Positions 1 to 5,501 of a stretch of 5,635 nucleotides of DNA are shown here, piece after piece. Location of the stretch: the NCBI GenBank assembly GCA_027073945.1, contig JALTEL010000603.1, positions 1 through 5,635 of the forward strand, given 5' to 3'. The DNA is from Caldifarciminota bacterium (lineage in GTDB: Bacteria; WOR-3; Hydrothermia; UBA1063; CAJXJZ01). Each line of letters opens with the position of its first letter. Positions within the stretch are counted from its first letter, which is position 1. The position numbers and the translations under genes were made by a program. Under the pieces are notes generated by a model that saw only the letters and a list, made by a program, of their open reading frames with translations, was not told the DNA's origin and did no database searches.

Positions 1-13
1 TTGTAAAGCATGC

Positions 14-1237
14 TTAGAGACCTCCGAATTTTCTGATTACACTCAGGAATTTGTCTATTTCTTCTAAGGTATTATAGAGATAAAAACTCGCTCTTACTGT
101 ACCGGATACATCATAAAACTGATGTAAAGGCTGGGCACAATGGCATCCTGTTCTCACAACAATACCCTCTTTATCCAGAATACTTCCCATTATATCGGAA
201 CGCATAAATCCCTTTCCTGTACTAATATTGAAAGCTATAACACCTATTCGTTTGGGAGGTCCGTAAATTTTGACGAATTTCAGCCGGGAGAGCTGCTCAA
301 GTGCATAGCCCACAAGTTCCTCTTCGTGTTTTTCTATTTGTTCCATACCTATTGCCGAAAGATAATCAACAGCAGCACCAAGGCCTATTCCACCTGCAAT
401 ATTTGAAGTCCCAGCTTCAAATTTCCAGGGCAACTCATTCCACGTGGCCTTTTCTGTTGTTACAATACTTATCATATCCCCACCCCTTATAAAGGGCTCC
501 ATATTGTTCAGTATATCTTCCTTTGCGTAAAGCACTCCAATACCGGTAGGTCCCAGCATCTTGTGCCCGGAAAAAGCCAGAAAATCACAATTAATATCCT
601 GTACATCAACTTTAATATGAGGTACGGACTGTGCCCCGTCCACACAGAACAAAGCCCCTTTTGCATGTGCCAGTTTGCCAATTGTTTTGACATCATTTAC
701 AGTGCCCAATACATTTGAAGCCTGAGTTATGGAAACAAATTTAGTATTGCCTCCATTTATCAATTTCTCGGCTTCTTCCATAATGAGATTCCCAGATGAA
801 TCAATTGGAATGCATTTGAGCTCTACGCCAATCTTATCGCGAACATATTGAAAGGGGACCATATTTGAATGGTGCTCCATAAGCGATATAACAATTCTAT
901 CCCCTTTTTTAAAATAATTTGAAGACAACAGGGAATGAACCACAAGATTAATAGACTCTGTTGTGTTTCTTGTGAAAACTATCTCTTTAATACCCTTTGC
1001 ATTGATAAATGAGCTGACTTTTTTATGCGCTGCTTCATACAATTTGGTAGCTTCAATACTGAGTTTATGCACTCCTCTGTGTATATTTGCATTCTGACTG
1101 GTATAAAACTTCTTAACAGTATCTATAACAGATACAGGCCTTAATGATGTGGCAGCATTGTCAAAATATATAATGGGTTTGCCATTTTCTTTAATGGACA
1201 ATTCTGGGTAGTCTTTTCTTATTTTATATACATCCAT
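14..1237 (-). CDS. sufS: SufS-type group II cysteine desulfurase (PLP enzyme)
   Basis: This 407-residue cytoplasmic enzyme should remove sulfur from cysteine, giving alanine and an enzyme persulfide that feeds iron-sulfur cluster assembly. The length is that of full SufS proteins. The PLP lysine is K226 in SGHKMLGPTG; other cofactor-pocket residues visible are H123 (MEHHSN), N175, D200 and Q203 (VDGAQ), and R382 (GTVRAS). The acceptor cysteine is C367 in RTGCHCAQPL. C365 stands where E. coli SufS has histidine, giving a CHC pair. The motif set identifies the SufS/CsdA class rather than IscS/NifS. The ATG at 1237 is the only ATG/GTG/TTG start that keeps the N-terminus, because an in-frame stop lies at 1247-1249. 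No Shine-Dalgarno precedes it. It lies 120 nt downstream of the NifX-like gene. SufU, SufBCD or SufE partners are not in the window, and the gene ends close to its edge. Csd-type assignment remains possible. Confidence 0.95.
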   Translation of the reverse strand: MDVYKIRKDYPELSIKENGKPIIYFDNAATSLRPVSVIDTVKKFYTSQNANIHRGVHKLSIEATKLYEAAHKKVSSFINAKGIKEIVFTRNTTESINLVVHSLLSSNYFKKGDRIVISLMEHHSNMVPFQYVRDKIGVELKCIPIDSSGNLIMEEAEKLINGGNTKFVSITQASNVLGTVNDVKTIGKLAHAKGALFCVDGAQSVPHIKVDVQDINCDFLAFSGHKMLGPTGIGVLYAKEDILNNMEPFIRGGDMISIVTTEKATWNELPWKFEAGTSNIAGGIGLGAAVDYLSAIGMEQIEKHEEELVGYALEQLSRLKFVKIYGPPKRIGVIAFNISTGKGFMRSDIMGSILDKEGIVVRTGCHCAQPLHQFYDVSGTVRASFYLYNTLEEIDKFLSVIRKFGGL

Positions 1238-1243
1238 CTTTAT

Positions 1244-1272
1244 ATTTTATTGTGTAGACATTGAACATTCAA
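1244..1272 (-). promoter_or_regulatory. Candidate promoter for the desulfurase, implying a leaderless mRNA
   Basis: On the minus strand TTGAAT (1272-1267) and TAAAAT (1249-1244) are separated by exactly 17 nt. They match the sigma70 consensus at 4/6 and 5/6 positions. Only six bases separate the -10 box from the ATG at 1237, so initiation about 7 nt downstream would start at or next to the start codon. This agrees with the missing Shine-Dalgarno. The -35 box also forms one arm of the inverted repeat TTGAA-CA-TTCAA (1261-1272). In AT-rich DNA such matches arise by chance, so this is a candidate only. Confidence 0.4.
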
Positions 1273-1355
1273 AAAACAGCATCCAAACTTCGGAACATCA
1301 CCAAAGCTTGTAGTTTAAAAAATGGATATCAATTCAATGGAAAACAAACATGCTG
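1271..1355 (-). terminator. Candidate attenuator or terminator-like RNA structure
   Basis: In the minus-strand transcript, CAAGCUUUGG (1310-1301) can pair with CCGAAGUUUG (1293-1284). This makes a 10-bp stem with two G-U pairs and a 7-nt loop. An outer helix, CAGCAU (1355-1350) with AUGCUG (1282-1277), encloses it and is followed at once by six U residues (1276-1271). The outer helix begins just after the stop codon of the NifX-like gene. The inner stem alone is 7 nt from the U-tract and the outer loop is long, so this is not a classic terminator. The G-U pairs would become A-C mismatches in a plus-strand transcript, which supports function on the minus strand if any. Confidence 0.3.
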
Positions 1356-1357
1356 CA

Positions 1358-1822
1358 CTAATCTTTTCTCTTTAACAATGACTTTATCTCAGCAATCTCT
1401 TTCCTTAGTTCTTGAACCTCTTTCTTTAATCTGCTTATCTCTTCATTCTCCCCTTCAACTTGCTCCGTATGCTGATGCACGGTCTGTTTGGAAAACTCAA
1501 CTTCTCCCTCTAATATTTCAGAAAGCACGTCCTTCACCTTCCCATAGGCACCTACAAATGGCTTTATCCCAAAATTCGCAAAAAATTCCTGTGCCTTGGG
1601 GCCCATACCACCGGTCGCTATGATATCCACGCCAAGCGTATTCATAAAACCAGGCAATTCTCCAGCCTCATGTCCAGCAGCATAGGTATTCTCTATATTT
1701 TTTACAGTTTTAACCGTCTTGCCATCTAATTCCACTACAACAAAATACGGGCAGTGACCGAAATGGTAGCTAACCACGCTTTCCAACCCCTGCGGCTCAT
1801 CTGCTGTAAAAGCTACTTTCAT
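1358..1822 (-). CDS. NifX/NifB-C-type dinitrogenase iron-molybdenum cofactor-like protein with C-terminal coiled coil
   Basis: The 154-residue cytoplasmic protein has two parts. Residues 1-105 are the small alpha/beta domain of the dinitrogenase iron-molybdenum cofactor family (NifX, NifY, NifB C-terminus and MTH1175-like stand-alone proteins). It starts with MKVAFTADE, has the signature HFGHCPYFVVVE (20-31) and continues with DIIATGGMGPKA (66-77). Family members bind iron-sulfur or Mo-Fe clusters or their precursors; H20, H23 and C24 are possible ligands here. Residues 110-122 hold a short linker with two histidines. Residues about 127-152 form a heptad coiled coil, with I129, L132, V136, L139, I143, I146 and L150 in a/d positions, suggesting dimer formation. 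The start is fixed by a strong AGGAGG six bases upstream and a consensus promoter. No nitrogenase genes are present, so a role in nitrogen fixation is not implied. The cysteine desulfurase follows on the same strand. Confidence 0.9.
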   Translation of the reverse strand: MKVAFTADEPQGLESVVSYHFGHCPYFVVVELDGKTVKTVKNIENTYAAGHEAGELPGFMNTLGVDIIATGGMGPKAQEFFANFGIKPFVGAYGKVKDVLSEILEGEVEFSKQTVHQHTEQVEGENEEISRLKKEVQELRKEIAEIKSLLKRKD

Positions 1823-1828
1823 TATTAA

Positions 1829-1834
1829 CCTCCT
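1829..1834 (-). promoter_or_regulatory. Strong ribosome binding site of the NifX-like gene
   Basis: The minus strand reads AGGAGG, then six bases (TTAATA), then ATG at 1822. It is the strongest Shine-Dalgarno sequence seen in the window and fixes the start codon. Confidence 0.9.
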
Positions 1835-1848
1835 GTGTTAGATAATAT

Positions 1849-1877
1849 ATTATATACATATATGTGCGTTATGTCAA
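1849..1877 (-). promoter_or_regulatory. Perfect-consensus sigma70-type promoter of the NifX-like gene
   Basis: The minus strand has TTGACA (1877-1872), a 17-nt spacer and TATAAT (1854-1849), matching all 12 consensus positions at the preferred spacing. Transcription would start near 1842, giving a leader of about 20 nt that contains the AGGAGG site. The spacer carries the 10-bp palindrome ACATATATGT (1856-1865), and a 12-bp palindrome ATAATATATTAT (1842-1853) overlaps the -10 box. Either could be a repressor operator, though short AT-only palindromes are common by chance. A promoter this strong suggests that the gene is transcribed apart from the upstream operon. Confidence 0.85.
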
Positions 1878-1914
1878 TAGAGAACGTCCAAATAAACCTT
1901 TAACACTAATTTGC

Positions 1915-2640
1915 TCAGGACTTGTTAGATATTTTTAGATTCTCCGCAATTATAACAACATCAATTAGCGTGCGAAAATAATCAAAAATTCTCACTTTAG
2001 TCAGCGGGTCATTCTTCCATTTCACAGGAATAACTCCTATCTTGAAGCTACTTTTCCGAGCCAGCATCAATACTTCTACATCAAAGGCCCACCTCTTTGT
2101 TCTCAACTCCTTGAAAATGGTATTGGCTGCCTCTTTTGTAAAAGCCTTAAAGCCACATTGTGTATCATAAAAAGGGAGACCCGTAACAAACCTCACGAAT
2201 TTGTTGCCCAGATGTCCCATATACCTTTTTACAAAACTCTGTTTTATCACCTGAGCTGCACCCTCTGCATCTTCTTCTCTTCTTGAGCCTATAACAACAT
2301 CACATCCATTGTTAAAGAGTACCTGCATATACTGAAAATGATCAATTGTCGTGGAATTATCGGCATCCATAAATAATCTTATATCTCCATTCGCCAGCAG
2401 CATACCCTGACGTACTGCATAACCCTTGCCGTAATTGAGTTTTAATTTAAGCAACTTAATTCTCTTTTCCTCTCTGGCAAATTGTTTTACAATTTCCGGT
2501 GTTTTATCAGTAGAGCCGTCATCCACAACGACAATCTCAAATTCAACAGGATATTTGTAAAAGTACTGCAGTACATGGGTGAGTGTCGGGGGCAATCTCT
2601 TCTCTTCATTAAAAGCCGGAATAACAACCGATAGAAGCAT
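1915..2640 (-). CDS. Family-2 glycosyltransferase, dolichyl-phosphate glucosyltransferase (ALG5/DPM1-like) type
   Basis: This 241-residue GT-A fold enzyme should transfer a sugar from a nucleotide-sugar donor, probably to a polyprenyl phosphate on the cytoplasmic face of the inner membrane. The N-terminal IPAFNEE (7-13) and VDDGSTD (39-45) are the nucleotide-binding strand and loop of GT2. MDADNST (91-97) holds the metal-binding DxD, D92 and D94. DTQCGFKAF (159-167) and RWAFDVEVL (183-191), followed by a PVKW motif (205-208), are typical of the ALG5/DPM1 group and its bacterial relatives. No transmembrane helix is seen, so it is probably soluble or peripheral; bacterial ALG5/DPM1-like enzymes often differ in whether they carry membrane anchors. 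The start lies two bases after the lipoprotein stop, with only AGG eight bases upstream, so translation is probably coupled. It is the last gene of the four-gene unit. The actual sugar and acceptor cannot be told. Confidence 0.9.
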   Translation of the reverse strand: MLLSVVIPAFNEEKRLPPTLTHVLQYFYKYPVEFEIVVVDDGSTDKTPEIVKQFAREEKRIKLLKLKLNYGKGYAVRQGMLLANGDIRLFMDADNSTTIDHFQYMQVLFNNGCDVVIGSRREEDAEGAAQVIKQSFVKRYMGHLGNKFVRFVTGLPFYDTQCGFKAFTKEAANTIFKELRTKRWAFDVEVLMLARKSSFKIGVIPVKWKNDPLTKVRIFDYFRTLIDVVIIAENLKISNKS

Positions 2641-2642
2641 TA

Positions 2643-3347
2643 TTAAAGCCTGTGTGCTTTGACCTGTATCAATCTGTGGACACCTATGTGAAAAGACGGA
2701 GAATCACCGACACCTCTTACATTTTCCTCCCTGGCATATTCCATCAGTCTCCACTGCTTTATGGAGAAAACAAAACTGCCTTTAATATAGATAATTTTGT
2801 TAACATTGTAACCTCTGTTTTTTATGACTTTTTCAGTTTGTTTATACTTTACCGTTACAAATTTATCTTCTGCGGTGTAGAAATATATCGTGGAGTCCTG
2901 GTCTTTCCATATATGCTCACCCTTTCTCCTGAAATACAGTGAATGCAGTAGGTCGGCATAGATACAGGGCGTATCAAATAATGCCAATTTCCTCGATTTT
3001 TTATAGATCTTTCCGTCGGCCTTTAAAACAAGATTAATATCCATCTTCCCTATGCGCAGAGAATCGGAACTTCCAGAATCAATAAATTGAGTTATGTAGA
3101 ATTTGTCGCCAACTATTCTATTAACCCGTTCCCTCACATAAGCATTTACATCCAACTTTACATCCTTTTCTCCCCCTGGACCTTTGAACTGCTCTTTTTT
3201 ATGCACATGCAAAATGAATGTATCCTCTCTTCCTGCATACAGCAACTCGCTGATAGGGGGGAGTTCTGTTTCCTTTTTATTTTTTACCCTGAAAGTTGAA
3301 CAGGAGATGACAAGAAATAGCGTCAGCAGGAGAATATGCAACTTCAC
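2643..3347 (-). CDS. Unrecognised lipoprotein
   Basis: I do not recognise this 234-residue protein. It begins with a lipoprotein signal peptide: K2, a hydrophobic run from I5 to I14, and the lipobox VISC with C16 as the acylated residue. Ser at +2 would favour the outer membrane under the E. coli sorting rule. The mature part has many short segments rich in beta-branched and aromatic residues, such as DTFILHVHK (42-50), STIYFYTAE (152-160) and KIIYIKGSF (184-192). This suggests a beta-rich periplasmic-facing domain. Only C128 remains as a cysteine after C16, so no internal disulfide is possible. The start codon is GTG, sharing four bases with the exonuclease stop (GTGA), with GAGG seven bases upstream. 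It sits between the exonuclease and the glycosyltransferase, and the latter starts two bases after its stop. No enzymatic motif is visible. Confidence 0.85.
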   Translation of the reverse strand: MKLHILLLTLFLVISCSTFRVKNKKETELPPISELLYAGREDTFILHVHKKEQFKGPGGEKDVKLDVNAYVRERVNRIVGDKFYITQFIDSGSSDSLRIGKMDINLVLKADGKIYKKSRKLALFDTPCIYADLLHSLYFRRKGEHIWKDQDSTIYFYTAEDKFVTVKYKQTEKVIKNRGYNVNKIIYIKGSFVFSIKQWRLMEYAREENVRGVGDSPSFHIGVHRLIQVKAHRL

Positions 3348-4162
3348 CAGTACGCCTCAATATTGTCAATGCTAAAGGATCTGAAGTCCTCTCTTAAATA
3401 GCAATAGGCATCTATTTTCTTGCCCCTCAGGGATAATGGCTCTATGCGGCGTTCCGTTCTTCCCGAATACGGTGAGTAATATTTTATGGTAACATCTCCC
3501 TTTTGCATGGCCAACTCCATTATCTTGCGAGATTTTTCAGGGATATTTATACTGTTATACCCGAGTGAAAAAAATTGTTCCACCGTTTTTATGCCATCAG
3601 CTTCAAGTTTATCCATAATTTTAAGCCAAATGCCCATCGTCATTATGGCATCAGGCATAGCTCTGTGAGATACCGACTGCGATATATTCAAAGACTTACT
3701 GATATTTACAAGAGACATTCTTTTGTTTATACTGTCAAATACCCTGCCTGCTACAACCTGAACATCGATCATCGGATTAAAGAAAGGCTTTCGTCCGCTT
3801 ATCTTCATCTCTTTATTCAACATGCACATATCAAGGGATAACATATTAAAGCCAACGAGAAAGCTGTCCCTCATGAGCTTCTCAATATGGTCAGAGACCT
3901 CAAAAAATGTGGGGGCGCCTTTAAGGCTATCATTTTTTATTCCGTGAATACTGAAAGATATAGGTGAAATTTGCCTGTCACTCTTTAAAAGTGTGTGATA
4001 TTGGGTTTTTTTAGCATTTTTTTTCCATCTGACTATGCCGATTTCTACAACTCTATCTTTTGTAAAATCAGTTCCTGTAGTTTCAAGATCAAAGGCCACA
4101 TATACCTTATCCCTTATTTTATCCGTACTTTTCTTTATATTTTCATTATTCCATATCATCAC
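3344..4162 (-). CDS. DEDDh 3'-5' exonuclease (DnaQ-like) fused to a C-terminal WYL-like domain
   Basis: Residues about 20-185 of this 272-residue protein form a DnaQ/RNase T-fold exonuclease. Exo I is FDLETTG (D25, E27), SIHGI (71-75) is also typical, Exo II is GFNMLSLD (D111) and Exo III is SHRAMPDA (H166, D171). All five DEDDh residues are present, so it should be active on DNA or RNA ends with two metal ions. The N-to-D spacing in Exo II is one residue longer than in classic DnaQ, as in relatives with GFNxxRFD. After a linker (186-210), residues about 211-268 match the core of a WYL domain: helix KIMELAMQKGD, then TIKYYS, RRIEPLSL, DAYCYLR and R261-SF-SIDNI. WYL domains are usually ligand- or nucleic-acid-sensing modules. 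The start may be GTG (4162) or the adjacent ATG (4159). Both overlap the upstream gene (17 or 14 nt) and neither has a close Shine-Dalgarno; an AGGAG lies 16 nt from the GTG. A polymerase III proofreading role is unlikely given the context. Confidence 0.9.
   Translation of the reverse strand: MMIWNNENIKKSTDKIRDKVYVAFDLETTGTDFTKDRVVEIGIVRWKKNAKKTQYHTLLKSDRQISPISFSIHGIKNDSLKGAPTFFEVSDHIEKLMRDSFLVGFNMLSLDMCMLNKEMKISGRKPFFNPMIDVQVVAGRVFDSINKRMSLVNISKSLNISQSVSHRAMPDAIMTMGIWLKIMDKLEADGIKTVEQFFSLGYNSINIPEKSRKIMELAMQKGDVTIKYYSPYSGRTERRIEPLSLRGKKIDAYCYLREDFRSFSIDNIEAYW
3355..3358 (-). promoter_or_regulatory. Ribosome binding site that decides the GTG start of the lipoprotein
   Basis: The minus strand reads GAGG, seven bases, then GTG at 3347, inside the last codons of the exonuclease. 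It supports the GTG start, which places a clean signal peptide directly at the N-terminus. Confidence 0.7.
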
Positions 4163-5501
4163 TGCGCTTTTTTTGTATCTCCTGCTCCTTTATTAAAAAT
4201 TCTTTTGCCGTAAGACTGTCTCCACAGGAACGCATATAATTTGAAGACATATCCAGCAGAGCAATTTTAACACTATCTGGCACAGTATTATTGTCAATCA
4301 TATTGTAAAGGCTATCAATCATTCCTTCCTCAAGCAACTCTTTTACATAGACCATTGCTCCAAGTACACCCGTAGTATCAAAAGGAGGAAATGTCTTTTG
4401 CAAGATATCCATTGATTCATTTTTGGAACCTATTTTATAATATATAGTGCCCAATTCGCAAAGGGCATCTCTTTCCCACACACTGTCAATGCCCTGTAAA
4501 AGGTCAATGGCCCTGTTGTAATCTCCCGTTTTCGCAAGCCGTTTCCCAAAGTAGAGCTTTAAATCATAATCATGCAAATTCATCACACTGTCATAGATTT
4601 CGGAAATATTGGTGCTATCCATATAATTCTCAACAAAATTCTTAAAACTCAATACCGTTCTTTTGTCATTTTGATACATTGAAAGTTCACGACTTAGTAT
4701 ATAAAGCATAGAATCAGCCTGTTTAACACTTTTATAATACAGATAGGCCTCATAGAGCAGTTCGGGTGACAGATGGCTTTCCGGATACTTTTTTACATAA
4801 GTTAAATTTAACTGCACAGGGTTTTGATATACACCAAGTTTATAATTGCAAAACTCAATATTATACCTCACACTATCCAGTTTTACACTGTCTTTTATAA
4901 CCTTTTCTAGCTCACTGTAAAATACAAGCGCTCTATTGTAATCCTTCTGGCTGAGAAAAAAATCTGAGATAAATGGATAGATTCTCGCTTTCAGTGCCTT
5001 TACCGGTTTATAATCAAGAATTTTCAAAAAAATTATACTTGCCTCATTATCCAGACCTTTGACTATGAAAATTCTGCCAAGCAGATAATTCGCCCACAGA
5101 TAATAAGGAGAATATGTATCTACTTTTAAAAGATATGAAGAGGCAAGATTATAAAGACCAAGAGCAAAAGCACACCTTCCTGCATGGAAATACGCATCGT
5201 CAATTCGCCAGTTGAAACGCTGAAAATACTCTTTCCATTCCTTGAGGGCAATGGAATATCTCATTAATGAGGTATGAGAAGCTGCGTACATAAAGGCAAT
5301 CTCTTTCTCTTTGTTGTTCCCTGCTCTATCCATTTTATCAATAGTCAAAATACACTTTTTAAAGTCTTTGTGCCTGTAGTAATATTTTGAAAGCAGGTAG
5401 AGCAGCTCCTGGTAATTCCCCTTTTCCAGCATGAACTTTCCTTGCGAATTAACAGTTACAGATATGTCAGGTATATCAAGATAGTATTCCACAAAAGCCA
5501 T
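4146..5501 (-). CDS. TPR-like helical-repeat protein of unknown function
   Basis: The 451-residue protein is an array of paired amphipathic helices typical of tetratricopeptide-like repeats, probably a scaffold for protein contacts. Recognisable units lie at about 29-56, 101-127 (AYFHAGRCAFALGLY), 132-164 (ANYLLGRIFIVKGLDNEA), 171-200 (FFLSQKDYNRALVFY), 312-337 (GKRLAKTGDYNRAIDLL) and 344-371 (LCELGTIYYKIGSKNES), with weaker ones between. No enzyme motif, membrane helix or signal peptide is seen in this reading. The start is doubtful. ATG 5501 has no Shine-Dalgarno, while ATG 5432 (M24) has AAGGA six bases upstream, giving 428 residues. The frame also remains open from 5501 up to a stop at 5601-5603 without an ATG, GTG or TTG, so a non-standard start or a damaged upstream part is possible. 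It overlaps the exonuclease gene downstream and seems to lead the four-gene unit. Similar TPR proteins often work in cell-envelope assembly, but nothing proves that here. Confidence 0.8.
   Translation of the reverse strand: MAFVEYYLDIPDISVTVNSQGKFMLEKGNYQELLYLLSKYYYRHKDFKKCILTIDKMDRAGNNKEKEIAFMYAASHTSLMRYSIALKEWKEYFQRFNWRIDDAYFHAGRCAFALGLYNLASSYLLKVDTYSPYYLWANYLLGRIFIVKGLDNEASIIFLKILDYKPVKALKARIYPFISDFFLSQKDYNRALVFYSELEKVIKDSVKLDSVRYNIEFCNYKLGVYQNPVQLNLTYVKKYPESHLSPELLYEAYLYYKSVKQADSMLYILSRELSMYQNDKRTVLSFKNFVENYMDSTNISEIYDSVMNLHDYDLKLYFGKRLAKTGDYNRAIDLLQGIDSVWERDALCELGTIYYKIGSKNESMDILQKTFPPFDTTGVLGAMVYVKELLEEGMIDSLYNMIDNNTVPDSVKIALLDMSSNYMRSCGDSLTAKEFLIKEQEIQKKRSDDME
5439..5443 (-). promoter_or_regulatory. 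Ribosome-binding-site-like sequence favouring an internal start of the TPR-like gene
   Basis: The minus strand reads AAGGA, six bases (AAGTTC), then ATG at 5432, which is residue 24 of the longest ATG reading. It is the only good Shine-Dalgarno near the 5' end of this gene. It could simply be coding sequence (Q20-G21-K22). Confidence 0.45.

Noticed and set aside
6..15. 10-bp palindrome AAGCATGCTT overlapping the desulfurase stop codon, with the 8-mer CATGCTTA repeated near 5596
   Set aside because: The palindrome has no loop and no T-tract on the side visible, so it is not a terminator as seen. The repeated 8-mer is short enough to be chance.
508..696. Second minus-strand open frame inside the desulfurase gene
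   Set aside because: It is an out-of-frame reading over the conserved PLP-binding region of SufS and has no independent support.
1261..1623. Plus-strand open frame of 120 codons
   Set aside because: It lies mostly antisense to the NifX-like gene, which has clear family motifs, a strong ribosome binding site and a promoter. The plus-strand reading shows no domain and is low in complexity.
1358..1822. Evidence for nitrogen fixation
   Set aside because: The NifX-type domain is widespread in organisms without nitrogenase, and no nifHDK, nifE, nifN or complete nifB is present.
1886..1914. Weak inverted repeat CAAAT...ATTTG after the glycosyltransferase stop
   Set aside because: The stem is only 5 bp, made mostly of A-T pairs, with a 15-nt loop and no following T-tract. 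It is not a credible terminator.
2652..4213. Several plus-strand open frames of 60-96 codons
   Set aside because: All are shadows of the lipoprotein and exonuclease genes. None has a recognisable motif or a convincing ribosome binding site.
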